The notes under the pieces were generated by a model, which was not told the origin of the DNA, did not search any database, and was given only the letters and a program-made list of their open reading frames with translations. From Sporothrix humicola (taxonomy: Eukaryota; Ascomycota; Sordariomycetes; Ophiostomatales; Ophiostomataceae), in the NCBI GenBank assembly GCA_021396245.1, contig WNYE01000025.1:370335-434334 (forward strand): a stretch of DNA of 64,000 nt, read 5' to 3'. Shown here one piece after another: positions 44,107 to 56,094 of the stretch (positions are counted from its first letter, which is position 1; each line of letters starts with the position of its first letter). The position numbers and the translations under genes are program-made.

Positions 44107-45917
44107 ATGACATACCTGAGCCTTCGTGGAGCCAAGCTCCAAGCCGCACAAATCTGGGCGGTGATCATGCCGTCCTACATTTTGTAAGATTTCCAACCCA
44201 ACAACATGGCCCGCGAGATTCTTCGAGATTCTTAGAGATTCTTACCAGAACCGTCCTTTAGATTTGGCTACAACAACTCGGTGGCCGGTGGCCTGCTCGG
44301 ACTGCCATCCTGGATTGCCACATTTCCACAGATTGACACGACAACGACTACTGGGTCCGTCAAGACACACAACTCGACACTCCAGGGCACTGTTGTCGCC
44401 ATGTACACGCTCGGTTGTTTCTTCGGCTGCATCAACTGCATCTGGCTGGGCGATCGGCTCGGCCGCAAGAAAACGATTCTTTTTGCCGCCGCCACCAACA
44501 TTCTCGGCGCCATCATCCAGTGCACATCCTTCTCTCTGCCGCAGCTGATTGTCGGTCGTCTTGTTTCTGGCTTTGGGTTTGGCCACCTCACTGCTACGGC
44601 ACCCAACTGGCAGGCTGAATGTTCTGGTGCCGCACATCGCGGTGCTGCGGTGATGCTGGAAGGCCTGTTCATCTCGACAGGCTTGGCCATCGGTGGCTGG
44701 GTTAATCTAGGCATGTCCTTCCACAAAGGGTCGGTGGCCTGGCGCTTCCCGTTGGCACTCTCCATCCTGTGGTCTCTGTTTATCCTGCTCAACACGCCGT
44801 TTATGCCCGAGTCGCCTCGCTGGCTTGTGCAGCACAACCGCGAGGACGAGGCCCGTGTGGTCTTGGCCGATTTGAACGACACCGAACCCGACACAGCCGG
44901 CATCAATATGGCCATCTCGGAGATTCAGCTGAGCCTCGAGCTCGCCGGCCAAGCCAAGTTCCGCCACATCTTTCAAAACGGCCCGCTACGGCTCTTCCAG
45001 CGCACATGTCTGGCCTGTGCGGCGCAGTGTTTCCAGCAGATGGGAGGCATCAACGCCCTCGCGTTTTACCAGACGACCATTTTCACCGAGGACCTGGGAC
45101 TGGCCAAGACGACGGCGCGGATCGTGTCTGCGTCTGTGTTTACGTGGCAGACCATTTGCTCTCCCATCGGCGTGCTGACCGTTGACCGCTTCGGCCGGCG
45201 CAAGCTGATGCTCTTCTCGGCATTCGGCATGGGCATGTGCATGGCTATCATTGCTGGCACGTCTACCCAGTCGCAGAATGTTGCTGCGATTGGTGCTGCG
45301 GCCGCATTTATTTTCCTGTTCTCGCTCTTTTTCCCCACTGGCTTCCTCGGCCTCACATTCCTTTATGCGGCTGAGATCTCGCCGTTGGCCTACCGCGTGC
45401 CCATCACGGCCATGTCCACCGGTAAGTGGTTAGAATTGCTTGTGTTGTGGCTTTGAGTTTTGACTAATTACTAAATCTTGTATCTTGTACAGGCACCGCT
45501 TGGCTATTCAACTTTGTAAGTTGACCAACCACTCCATGGAAAATGGAAAATGGAAAACGTGACGATAACTATAACTAACAATCACAGGTCGTCGCTGAAG
45601 TGACCCCCGTCGGACTGTCCACCATCTCGCATCGGTACTACATCGTCTTTGCTGCCATCAACTGGTTCTTGACATTCCCCGCCGTTTACTTTTTCTTCCC
45701 CGAAACAAACGGTCGCCAGCTCGAAGAAGTCGACGCCATTTTTCTTAATAGTAAGAGCATCTTCGACACGGTATCTGTGGCCGCCCGCATGCCGCGCGGC
45801 CAGGGAGCACGGGGCATTATTAAAAAGACCGACACCCATGCGGCTCACCTTGAGTCTGCAGCCGGTGTGGAATTGCCTGGAAATGAGACGGGCGCGAAGC
45901 AAACGACGGATGTGTAG
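44107..45917 (+). CDS. MFS sugar transporter (hexose-transporter family)
   Basis: Plasma-membrane proton-coupled sugar porter with 12 predicted membrane segments, 529 residues. Exons: 44107-44183, 44262-45421, 45493-45515 (a 23-bp micro-exon) and 45588-45917, all with GT..AG ends. The spliced N-terminus gives TM1 as IWAVIMPSYILFGYNNSVAGG. Signature motifs: GDRLGRKKT in loop 2-3, GRLVSGFGFGHL in TM4, PESPRWLVQHNREDEA after TM6, QQMGGINALAFYQTTIF in TM7, DRFGRRKLM in loop 8-9, and PETNGRQLEEVDAIF at the end of TM12. These identify the sugar-porter family securely; the substrate (hexose, pentose, quinate or other) is not determined. The first intron contains a short tandem repeat of GAGATTCTT. 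Confidence 0.92.
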
Positions 45918-46676
45918 ATGTAGATGATTTGAGTTGCTCCTGTTGAAATACTGGGACTAGGAAAACGACACGACTGATGGGTGGTTGGTTCTTTGCAGGC
46001 ACAACAATTCTTCATTGAAAATATATCTAGAGGAAGCTTTACTCTGCAGATATAAAACAACAACAAAATCTTCTTGTCCCGGTACACCACGAGATACAGT
46101 GCAGCCAGTTTCTAAATTTTGCTCTTTTGGTCCAGGTTTTTGATGCGCTACTTCTGGCAGTTTGCAACCGATTGTTTTTGATGTACTCGACGTAACCCTG
46201 CTGATAACTGGAACGCAATAAGTGAGCCTTGGGAAAAGACAAAGAGAAGAAGGGACCCGGGACCCAGTTGGCTATCTTTCCTGATTCTGCGCCGCATGAC
46301 GCCAACACTATGGCACTACCGAAATGGTTGCGGAATTGCCGATGTCCCCACAACGAACCATAGCACAAGCGAGCTTACATCGACCCTTGCTAGACAGGGC
46401 AATCTCAGCTCTCAACCATTGATTCGGAGTGCAAGTCGGCCTGCTGGCCATCCGAGTTCGGATCTGACTCCCAAACAAAACCAAACATATTAAGCTGTTT
46501 GTAAATAGTTGTCATGTTATCTACTTTCATTTACTTTTGTTTTATGGAAGCTCTTTTTGTACTTTTGTCTCCTAGCGGATGGTATTTTCCCTTTTCTATT
46601 CTTCACCCACACTATTTTGTCATCAGCGCTCCCTTTTCTCATTTTATTTTCTCATTTCATTCTCTTCGCTAAAACA
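45918..46676. other. Intergenic
   Basis: Downstream of the sugar transporter and upstream of the MmgE/PrpD gene, which lie in the same orientation. A pyrimidine-rich stretch precedes the next ATG. No gene is seen. Confidence 0.5.
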
Positions 46677-48162
46677 ATGGCCACACAACGCCTTGCCAGC
46701 TGGGCGAAATCGCTCGAGTATGCCGATTTGCCCGACGAGGTTGTCCGTGCAGCCGTCCGCAGCTTCTACAACTGGGCTGGATGTGCCATCGGAGGCAGCA
46801 CACACCCAGCAACGATCATTGCCGTCCAAACGCTTCGCCCGTTCTTTGGCAGTCCGACGGCCAGCTTGCTCGGACACAAGGAGCCTCTCAAATCAGACCC
46901 CCAACACGCGGCGTTGATCAATGGCATTGCTTCGCACGTGCACGACTACGACGACACCCACTTGGACACAATCATTCACCCGACGGGTCCTGTCGCCAGT
47001 GCGCTGCTCGCCGTCGCCGAATGGAAGAAGGGCGTGACCGGCAAAAGCGTGACAGGCAAAGACCTCATTGTTGCTCTTGTGGCAGGCATTGAGGCAGAGT
47101 GCAAGGTCGGCCTGGCCGTCTGGCCAGAGCACTACGATGTGGGCTGGTAAGTTCTGGTAGCTCGCATTGCTACTGACTGTCGCTGGCGCTCTCTGACACG
47201 CTCTCTGACGCAGGCACATTACATCGTCGACTGGCTCCATTGGCGCGGCCGTGGCCGTGTCCAAGATCCTCAACCTGTCGACCCTCGAGACAGCACACGC
47301 AATTGGTTTGGCGGCGACGCAAGTGGTGGGCTTGCGGGAGATGTTTGGCTCGCACACCAAATCCTTCCACCCGGGGCGTGCAGCCCAGTCCGGCCTGCTT
47401 GCCGCCATCATGGCCCAGGGCGGCTACACCAGCAGCGAGAAGGCACTGGAGGCGAAGCGCGGATGGGCCAATGTTGTGAGCTCTCCCAAGACGGATGTAC
47501 AGGAGAGACTAGCAGACTTTATCGGTCCGGGTGGTAGTCAAGCCAGCAGCCTGGGCCTAGCAAGCACTCACAATCACACTCACACTGGCCGGTGGGAGGT
47601 GCTGCGGAACAGTTTCAAGCCGTTCCCGTGTGGCATTGTTATTCATCCAATCATTGATGCATGCGCGCAGCTGCACCATGAAATGACCACAAAAAAACTG
47701 AAGCTCGTCGATATCGTGGCCATCACCGCCCAGGTTCACCCGCTGGTCCTCGAGCTGACGGGCAAGCGTGCACCCAAAGACGGGCTCGAGGCCAAATTCA
47801 GCGTCTTCCACAGCGGCGCATGCGGCCTCCTCTTTGGCAAGGCGACGCCGTCCGAGTACGAGGACGCCGTTGTTCTCAGCGACGAGGTGATTGCCGTACG
47901 CGATCGCATCCAGGCCGAGATCAACCCAGCACTCGCGGCGGACCAGGCAATCGTCACGCTGACGCTGGCCGACGGGCAGACGCTGGAAAAATATGTGAAG
48001 CATGCGGTCGGCAGCATCGAGGTGCCCATGGACGATGCGATGCTCGAGAAAAAGTTCCTTGACCAGGTCTCCAAGGTCTTGAGCAGCGCAGGTGCCGCCA
48101 GCAAAGCGTTGTGGGAGCTCGAGTCGATGGACGACATCAGCTCTATTACATCATTTCGGTAG
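46677..48162 (+). CDS. MmgE/PrpD-family protein, cis-aconitate-decarboxylase-like
   Basis: Member of the MmgE/PrpD superfamily, which includes 2-methylcitrate dehydratase and the itaconate-forming cis-aconitate decarboxylases. Exon 1 is 46677-47146 and exon 2 is 47214-48162; the intron has GTAAGT and CGCAG ends. The product is 472 residues. Features: N-terminal helical part with DEVVRAAVRSFYNWAGCAIGG, the family block HVHDYDDTHLDTIIHPTGP (metal-free active-site His/Asp region) near residue 98, a WHITSSTGSIGAA segment at the splice junction, SHTKSFHPGRAAQSG and the FKPFPCGIVIHPIIDA block. It lies between two MFS genes, an arrangement reminiscent of fungal itaconate clusters, but I see no mitochondrial carrier nearby. 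Reaction is therefore inferred; superfamily is firm. Confidence 0.87.
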
Positions 48163-48717
48163 ATAGCCTCGCAGCTCCCAGAGTATCACTGTACATATAT
48201 ATAAAGAGATATAAAGAGACAATAGAGAGATAGAAGACCGATTTCCTTTGACTCAAAATAGGTCCTTGCGGTAAGATATTCTATATTCACTGTTAATATA
48301 ATTTTTTAATGTTTATTATAAGTTAACGTGGTTGATAAGCAAGTCGCTCAGACAAGTGAGTAGCTCACTTTCCACGCCAACAGCTGTAACCCATCTTCAA
48401 CCTATTTTTTTCTCTAGAATTAGCCTCCTCCGAAAGTAGGATACTTTTAGTCGTTTTCTTACTTTTAATATAATTATATTTTTAAACTTTTTACTTCTTT
48501 TTATAGCTTTACTATCGCATATTATAAGTATTTTCACCATTTTGTTTATGTATTAACAATAAATACGTTATTTAACTATTGTTTTCGACTTGATAAGCAT
48601 GCAATAAATTTATAAATTCAACTCACTAACAAAAGAACCTCGTCTTTATCGCAGCTCATATATCTCCTAGATCGCTGCCACTCTAATAAATCTCACCTCT
48701 CTCTAGCTCGCTGCTAC
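48163..48717. other. AT-rich convergent intergenic region
   Basis: Between the stops of the MmgE/PrpD and DAL5-type genes. 48.28-48.65 kb is very AT-rich. No LTR or frame is seen; it may be a small mutated repeat relic. Confidence 0.4.
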
Positions 48718-50286
48718 TTAGTACACATAGCGGAAGTGCGGCATCTGCTGGTCGGTGTGGTCGGCAGCGTTGAGGTCGTCGATCGGGATCGACGCAGAAG
48801 AACTGTCGGGAATTCCCTCAATGACGCCGGCCTGGGTGTCGCGGCGGCGGTTTTCGCGGACCAGATAGACGCGCAGGCCCAAAATCAGCAGGATGGAGGC
48901 GGAGAAGCAGACGATGATGGCGGCAAAGCCGGAGGGATAGTTGGGCGCCTCGCGCGTAAACATGACCTGGGGGCCGGCGATGTTGCCGACGCAGTACATG
49001 CTGAAGACGATGGCCGACACAGTCGTTTTCTTGGTGAAGCCGGCCGTGTTGCTCGTGATGAGGGCAAAGGTCTGCGGGAAGTTGGCGGAAAAGGCAATGA
49101 CCAGGCAATAGCCCATGAAGCGGGCCCACAGGTGGTCGCTGGGGATCTGGCGCATCATGATGGTGCCGATGAGGGAGAACACGGTGCAAAAGGCCATCCA
49201 CAGCGTGCGCGTATTCTTGAGGTACGTGCTGCCGACGGCGGCAATAACCACGAAAATAATCTGGAAGCCGTTGCCGAGCATCTGGACGAGCAGCGTGATG
49301 TACGTGTCGAAGCCGAAGCCGTTGATGATGATGGACGCAAAGGGCCCGATGGCGCCGTTGGGCAGGTTCTGGGTGAACTGGAAGAGGGCCAGGAACCACG
49401 TCTTGGGGTCGAGCACGGCCTCGCGCGCCTGGTCCCACTTCCAGGCGTCGCTCTTGAAGCCCGTGCGGTTGCTCTGGACGCGGCGGACGGCCTTGTAGCG
49501 GTCGGCGTCGCTCAAAAACCAGGCGGACAGCGGCCCGTCGGGGATGGCAAAGTAGCATAGGGCGGCCCACAGCAGGGTGACGCCGCCAAAGATGAGCATG
49601 AGCGCGCGCCAGGGCGACCAGGCGACGTGACCAATGCCGTAGCCGATCAGGCCGCCAAACAGGCCGCCGAGCACGTTGCCCATGAACCAGGCGGCCTGGC
49701 GCAGCGGCTGCTCGGCGCGCTTGTACCACATGGACACAATCAGGGACATGGCGGGCGCGATGGCGGCCTCGACAAAACCAAGAAAGAAGCGCGCGGCCCA
49801 GAGGCCCTGGTGGTTGCGGCAGAGCGTCGTCAGCATCAGGATGCCCGCCCACAGCGCCATGGCCAGCGACAGCGTGCGGCCGACGGGCAGGCGCACGAGC
49901 AGCAGGGCGACGGGCGCCGAGGCGACAAAGTAGCCAAAATAGAAGAGGCTGCTGGCCCACGAGTAGTCCTGGCCCTCGAGCCCGAGGTCGGTGCGCAGGC
50001 CCAAGATCGCCGTGTAGCCCATGGCCGACTTGTCGAGGTACTGGAACATGTACGAGACCAGCATGACGGGCAGCAGGCACAGGTCGATGCGGCGCAGGAT
50101 GCGGCGGTCGTCCTCGGGCGTCAGCGGCTCGTTGCCGCCGTGCGCGAACAGGGCATTGAGCACGGCGTCGCCGCCGGCCACGGGCTCTTCTGCGCCTGGC
50201 TTGACGGGCTCAGGAAACGCCTCGTCCACGACCGTCGGGACTGCCGTGCCCTTGCGGTCGGGTTCGGCACCCACAGCGACGGACAT
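48718..50286 (-). CDS. MFS transporter, anion:cation symporter (DAL5/TNA1-like) family
   Basis: Membrane carrier of 522 residues with about 12 transmembrane segments, of the fungal allantoate/nicotinate-type anion:cation symporter family that imports organic anions such as allantoate, nicotinate, pantothenate or other carboxylates. Family blocks: RRIDLCLLPVMLVSYMFQYLDKSAMGYTAI spans TM1, with ILGLRTDLGLEGQDYSWASS after it; RFFLGFVEAAIAPAMSLI in TM4; WYKRAEQPLRQAAWFMGN before TM5; and a C-terminal TM12 ending in LRVYLVRENRRRD. The ATG at 50286 (MSVAVGAEPDRKG) is the first real start; open codons upstream begin with TTG. Its start faces the retrotransposon about 300 bp away, so the insertion lies in its upstream region. 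Intronless. Substrate unknown. Confidence 0.88.
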   Translation of the reverse strand: MSVAVGAEPDRKGTAVPTVVDEAFPEPVKPGAEEPVAGGDAVLNALFAHGGNEPLTPEDDRRILRRIDLCLLPVMLVSYMFQYLDKSAMGYTAILGLRTDLGLEGQDYSWASSLFYFGYFVASAPVALLLVRLPVGRTLSLAMALWAGILMLTTLCRNHQGLWAARFFLGFVEAAIAPAMSLIVSMWYKRAEQPLRQAAWFMGNVLGGLFGGLIGYGIGHVAWSPWRALMLIFGGVTLLWAALCYFAIPDGPLSAWFLSDADRYKAVRRVQSNRTGFKSDAWKWDQAREAVLDPKTWFLALFQFTQNLPNGAIGPFASIIINGFGFDTYITLLVQMLGNGFQIIFVVIAAVGSTYLKNTRTLWMAFCTVFSLIGTIMMRQIPSDHLWARFMGYCLVIAFSANFPQTFALITSNTAGFTKKTTVSAIVFSMYCVGNIAGPQVMFTREAPNYPSGFAAIIVCFSASILLILGLRVYLVRENRRRDTQAGVIEGIPDSSSASIPIDDLNAADHTDQQMPHFRYVY

Positions 50287-50575
50287 GTTGACAGAGGAGG
50301 GGAGCGGTTGTGGAGGGTAAAGATTCAAGGTTGAGGGAGGGGAGCGTGAAGTGGGTGATGAGAATGATGAGTGAACAGCATCGTGTAAAACGGGCAAAAG
50401 GGACTCCTTATATCAACGAGCCAACTGGCACGTCCACGACACCGACGCGGTGGTTTGGCAATTGATATCCGGGGGCATAGAAGGTGTATCGCCGAATCAT
50501 CGGCTTGTGAACTTGCTGACCATTTGCGGAGTTGACATCGTTATCATTCTCTTATCACGGGGCTAGATCTGAGGC

Positions 50576-50580
50576 CAAGA
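50576..50580. repeat. Target-site duplication CAAGA, left
   Basis: CAAGA directly before the left LTR. The identical five bases follow the right LTR at 56090-56094. A 5-bp duplication is standard for Ty1/copia integration. Confidence 0.85.
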
Positions 50581-50689
50581 TGTAGGAGTAATGTACATGC
50601 ATTCTATGTATGTGGGAAATGAGGCCTTAGGGGCACATTTAGAGAAATAGGGCGCAGCGCTAGGTTACATGACCTCGGTGGGCCTTACA
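50581..50689 (-). repeat. LTR (3' LTR in element orientation)
   Basis: 109 bp starting TGTAGG and ending CTTACA, with the TG..CA ends of LTRs. It matches the copy at 55981-56089 at 101 of 109 positions; all eight differences are transitions. Confidence 0.9.
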
Positions 50690-51057
50690 CTGCCCCATAG
50701 ATGTGCCATCCAATAAGCCGACTAGTTATAAAAAATTAGGTGGAGAGGCCACCAAAATAGAAGTATAGAAAGGAAATGTTAAGTAGTAGCGTATAAGGCG
50801 CGAAAATTTTGTTCGTCGTGGTAAAATATTTTTTAAAAATTATTTTAAAAATGTAAAAAAAAAACGGAGGTTAAAGTTACGGTGTATTTATATACTTAAT
50901 GGTGTAAATATATAAAGAGTATTAAAAGGTTTAATTAACTGATAAATATAATATATTTTAGTTTATTTAAAAGTTTTGTAAGGTTATCGGCGGTTATTTT
51001 AGTTAAAAGGATATATAAAAGTGTAAATTTTTTATTATTAATTTATTCGATAATTTA

Positions 51058-51081
51058 TTTGTAACGAATATTAATGTAGTA
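51058..51081 (-). pseudogene. RNase H end-block relic of copia
   Basis: Minus-strand translation YYINIRYK, then a stop and IIE. In intact copia elements the block reads with His and Asp at the second and fourth positions; both changes here are the C-to-T or G-to-A expected from RIP. This fixes element type and strand. Confidence 0.75.
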
Positions 51082-51876
51082 AGTTTTTGTTTTTTTCGTA
51101 AGATTTAAACAAGTTATAAAGGTATTATTATTGTTTGTAAATAATAAAAAAGAAAAGTTTATATTATAACTAAGATTATAAAAAATATATTTAACTTAGT
51201 TAAAAGCTTTTACGGCCGGCGTTAAAGTTATAAATTTAGCTTTTATAATAAATAAAACGATAAAAAATTATTTATTTAATTTTTAAAAAACTAAAATACT
51301 CGTAACGAATATTACGAACCTTATCGTTAAATAACGAAATAATAAATTATCTCCGTATAAAGTATCGTTAAAACCGGTGAAATTAAAAGTGTAAACGTTA
51401 AAAAATAATCGATCGTCGATTAAGTTAAATTTACCGTTAAAAACGATATTTAATTTTCTTATAACACTAAAATATTTTATATTATATTTTAAAAAAGCTT
51501 AATATTTAAAAAAAAGTTTACGGTTATTAATAAAGATTTTATTTAATATAAATATATTATTAACTCGTAAATTTACGAAAGTATAATTAATATAACCGGT
51601 GGCTTTTAAGTAAACCGTAATATCGATGTTATTAGTTTTTTAAACTAAAAGTAAAGTAAAACCGTTTAACCACGACGTATAAACTTAAAGTAACTTTTCG
51701 ACGTTAAAACGGCGGAGTATATTTATAATGTACGCTTTAAAGTTTAAATAAATCGTTTTTTTTTACTGGTTTCGTCGAATATTAAAGTTTAAGAAAATAT
51801 TTACGGTTTTAAAAAAACGAATAAAATATTAACGACCAAAAGTTTCGTTAAAAACGGTAAGTTTAACTTTATCGAG

Positions 51877-51909
51877 GCCGGTTATAAAAATATCGTTAAC
51901 GTAAACGAT
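51877..51909 (-). pseudogene. Reverse transcriptase catalytic-block relic
   Basis: Minus-strand translation IVYVNDIFITG, preceded by a TTFG/GIII context typical of copia RT. The first catalytic Asp codon reads AAC (Asn), a G-to-A change, so the active site is lost. Confidence 0.8.
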
Positions 51910-54900
51910 TATAATAATACCGAAAGTTTAATTTACGAAAAAGTAAATATTAAAGTTATATAATTTAAATTTAATACCGCGTATAAACGGGATAAACGTA
52001 TTAAACTATTACTAAAGGCTTCGTATAAACTCGTAAAAAATACGTTAAAAGCGGTAAATTTAAAGCTTTTTTTCGAAACTTTTTAACTATTATATATATA
52101 TAACTTAATCGTTAAAGACCGTAACGTTTAAAAAAGTTATTTTAAAGTTATATTATTATAAGTATAAATCGTTAATAGTAACGTATATAAAAAAAACTTT
52201 TAACGTAGTTAACGAGGTAACGACGGTAAAAACGTTAATTATAGCTTAAAAGTTTTTTTTTTTATCTTCGTATATAACTTATTTAACTTTAACTTCTTTA
52301 ACTTTTTCCGTATATACTTATTTATTAAGTAAAACTTAAGTAATAAAAGGTATATCGACGAAGTTTTATACGCGTATAACTTTAAGGTTATCGATTTACT
52401 TTTATATAACCGGTAATTAACGACTTTTATAATCGGTGAATCGGTGGGTTTCGTTAAAGTTACGCGGTATACCGAGGTTTTCGTATCGTAAATTAACGGC
52501 GTCGACCGCCGTTATATATACCGTTATAATTTAAATATCGTTTTACATTGTTTCGATATTTAAAGTAATTATTATTATTATAAAAAAATATTATTATTAA
52601 ACGGATATATTAAATAAATTATATGTTAGTTTAACGTTCGTATATAAAACTTTATAGTTAAAGCGGTTAACGTTACGTTTTAACCGTAAAAATAACTTTA
52701 ATAAAAGGAATTCCTCCGTTAAAAGTTATTAATTAAACGTAATATCGTCGTTTTCGACTTTACTCTCGGTTTATTATACGAGATTATCGTCGACGACGTC
52801 GGTGGTTAACTAAACGCCGGTAACTTTTAGTTTAAATTAAACGACGTTACGTATATTAAAAGACGGGGTTTATGGTTAAAAGTTTACGATATCGTCGGTA
52901 ACCGTAAAAAGTTATAAACGGTATAATACGTCGTTTATATTATATTATACGCTCGTAAAAACTTCGTTTTATAGTAAGTCGTAAAACGGTTTTTATAGTA
53001 ACGAAGTTTACGGTTATTATTACGGTTATTACGGTATTTTAACGGGTAAAAAAAGTTAAATTAATAATAGTAATTACACCGGCGTTTAAAGTATATTATT
53101 ATAATTTAATATAATAAAGTCCGTCGCCGAAGTATACTTTTTAAATGTAAACTTTTTACTTTTATTCGTCGAAAGTAACTTAAAAAAGCTGGTGAAAATT
53201 AAGATATATATTTTTATAAAGTTTTTAATTTTTACGTAAATATAAAAACCGGTGACCTTGACGTTAAAGTTAAAAAAAATATTATTATAAACGTAGTTAT
53301 TAATAAATTTTATTTTTTTATTAAATTAAACTAAAAAAGTTTTAACGATACGGTTTTCGTTTCGAAACTAAACGTAAAAAATTTATTCGTAAGTTTCGAT
53401 ATAACTAACGAGTTAATTAACTTTAATACGACCGTTATATTTATTTTTCGTACTTTAATATACCTTTTTAATATATACGTACGCTCGGTAATTATAAATA
53501 CGTAAGTAATCCGTATACGGTTAAATTTATTTATACGGTACTTTAAAGGTTATAAAAAACTTTTTACGCGATAACTTTTTTTTTAAATTTATTTTCGTTA
53601 ATAAAAGATTTATAATATAAACGGCGGTGTTAACGACGAATGGTTAAAGTTAAAGAAAAAGATTAATATCGTTTATAATAGTACAAAATTTAGTAATAAT
53701 AGTCCGGTAAACTTTTTCGTTTTTATTATTTATTTACGCCGAGTATAGTATTAATACTTTAAAAGTAACGTCGAGATTTTCGGTTTATATACGAAGGTTT
53801 AATCGAAACTACTATTATATTATTAAACTAAATTTAAAGCCGTCGTTTATACCGAATTATTATAATTTAAAACCAGTTTACCGTTCAAAATAAAAAATAA
53901 TATTTTAAAGTATTAAAAAAACTTCGTTTTTATTAATTATTATAACGACTTAATAATAGTTAATATAAACGTTTAAAAAGTAAAAAAAATAACGAAAGTT
54001 TATTTAACCGACTATATACTTTACAACGTTAATATAAACGAACTAACCAAGTATAATAACGGAGTTTTTAAACCGTTTATTAATAATCTCTATAAATTTA
54101 ACGATAAAATACTTTAAATAATAATACTCGTTATTAATAATAGTTAAACTTATAACTTTAATAACTTTTTATACCGTTTTTAAATTAACGTAAAAAAACC
54201 GACGGTATAAAATTTTATAGTTTATCGAAACGAAAAAAAAAACTTAAAACGAAAAATTAATTAATTTCGCCGTCGAAATAAAAATAACGTTACGCTTAAA
54301 TTTAAAAGCGTAAAACGTAATACCGTCGATTTTATATAATAAGTTAATATTATAGTTTATAATAACTTTTTTTCGACGTATAATACCGACAAATATTATA
54401 TTTAAAAACGTTTCCAAAGTATATACGGTATTTTAAAAAGTTACCGTAACGGTACCGTTATTAATATAGTCGGTTTAAAATATTACGATATTACCTTGAG
54501 ATTATATAAAAAAACCGCCGTTAAAATTACGTATTGTAATAAGTATAAAAAGTTATTTAATAATAACGAATTACTTTAAATCGTTAAACTTATAATATAA
54601 AAACTTTAAATTAAATAAAACGGTGTCTAACGTAATATTATTAACGTTTAAAAAGTTAACGATATTTAAGTTTACGTTTTACGATCCGTAAATTAGTTTT
54701 TCGGTTTTATTTTATATAATATTATTAATGAAATACTCGGCGAATAAAAAAGTTATCGAATAAACTTACGTAAATAAATTATTATTATTATTTACGGTGA
54801 CCGATATATAGTCGATAAAAACGTTATTAATACCGTTCGGTATATTTATAATGGTAATATTTACTTGTAACGCCGTTTATATTTTTAAAGCGGCTTCGAT

Positions 54901-55980
54901 AATTTTAAACGTAAATTTACCGGTTATTTTATTATTTTATACGTTTTAACGAAACTTTTTTTTTAAATATTTTAAATAATAAACGTTTTTACTTTCGTAA
55001 TAATACTTTTTATAGTAAGTGTATTAAGTGTACGCCGGATCCGTAGTGTAGTTTTTATTATATTTAACGTACTTTAAGTATTTATTATCGTTAATAAACG
55101 TTTATATAAAAAATATAATAATAACTTTTTACGGTTTATTATACTCGAAGTATAATATATACCTTTAAATAATATCGAAGAAAATAAAGTTATTATCTTC
55201 GAATTTATTATTAAAACGTTTAATAAATATAAAATTAAACGGTTTAAATTTTTAAAAAAAAATAATTATTTTAAAAAAGTTTATAAAAATATATTTAATA
55301 TTATTAATTTTATTAAAAGTATATTAAAAAGTTAATAAAAAAGTTAAAAAAGTACCGTACTATTTAAGTTTAATATTAATAAACGTTATAACCTCGTAAC
55401 GAACGATCTTACCGTTTACTTTACTTAATATAACTTTAATACATTAAAATATAACGTAAAACTTAATATCTTTCGATTTATAATTATAATAATTAATTTA
55501 ATCGTATACGTTATAAACGGAGTTAACAATAATAAACTAAACTTTATAACTTTATATTTCGTAATTAAAAAAAACCGTTTCGTAAACGTCGACAATCTTA
55601 CTTTTTACTTTAATACGAAAAAAGTTTTCGAAAATTAAAAACTTTAAAATACTATAATCGTAATAAACTACTTTTAAATAAATATATTACTCGTTAAAGT
55701 TATTTATAATAAGTTTAAATACGTAATAAACCGTTTATAATAACGTTTAACCCGAAACTAAAACGAAAAGTGTACCGTTCGTTATAACGAAAAGTTATAA
55801 TAATTTTTAACCGAGAATAAAAGTAAATAAACAAGTCGCACGAAAAAATTCGTTACACGCCCAAAAGTGGTCGAAAAAATTCGAAAAGAATAACTTTTTA
55901 CTTGCAAAGTCGTGGTTAATGCAAGGACACACGAACAGTTTCGCGTAGTGGATTTTCAGCGAAATAAAGGGGTCGTAACC

Positions 55981-56089
55981 TGTAAGAGTAATGTGTATGC
56001 ATTTTATGTATGTGGGAAATGAGGCCTTAGGGGCACATCTAGAGAAATAAGGCGCAGCGCTAGGTCACATGACCTCGGTGGGCCCTACA
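55981..56089 (-). repeat. LTR (5' LTR in element orientation)
   Basis: 109 bp starting TGTAAG and ending CCTACA, partner of the LTR at 50581-50689. Confidence 0.9.
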
Positions 56090-56094
56090 CAAGA
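56090..56094. repeat. Target-site duplication CAAGA, right
   Basis: Same five bases as 50576-50580. Confidence 0.85.

Larger units (their letters stand above)
50581..56089 (-). mobile_element. Ty1/copia LTR retrotransposon, RIP-degenerated
   Basis: Complete 5.5-kb element flanked by 109-bp LTRs and a 5-bp target duplication. The coding strand is minus. The interior (about 50.76-55.80 kb) is extremely AT-rich with very few CA and TG dinucleotides while CG remains: the RIP signature. Remnants still readable in one direction: a reverse-transcriptase active-site block IVYVNDIFITG at 51877-51909, with Asn where the family has the first catalytic Asp, preceded by an interrupted frame; and YYINIRYK at 51058-51081, matching the copia RNase H end block with RIP-type changes. 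Order RT then RNase H fits copia. Gag, protease and integrase should lie at about 53-55.9 kb but are not readable. The primer-binding candidate just inside the 5' LTR is GGTTACGACCCC on the minus strand. Stops throughout; not functional. Confidence 0.92.

Noticed and set aside
48818..50080. 420-codon frame overlapping the DAL5-type transporter
   Set aside because: Same strand, shifted frame; His/Arg/Pro-rich and without membrane segments. The other frame has full transporter motifs.
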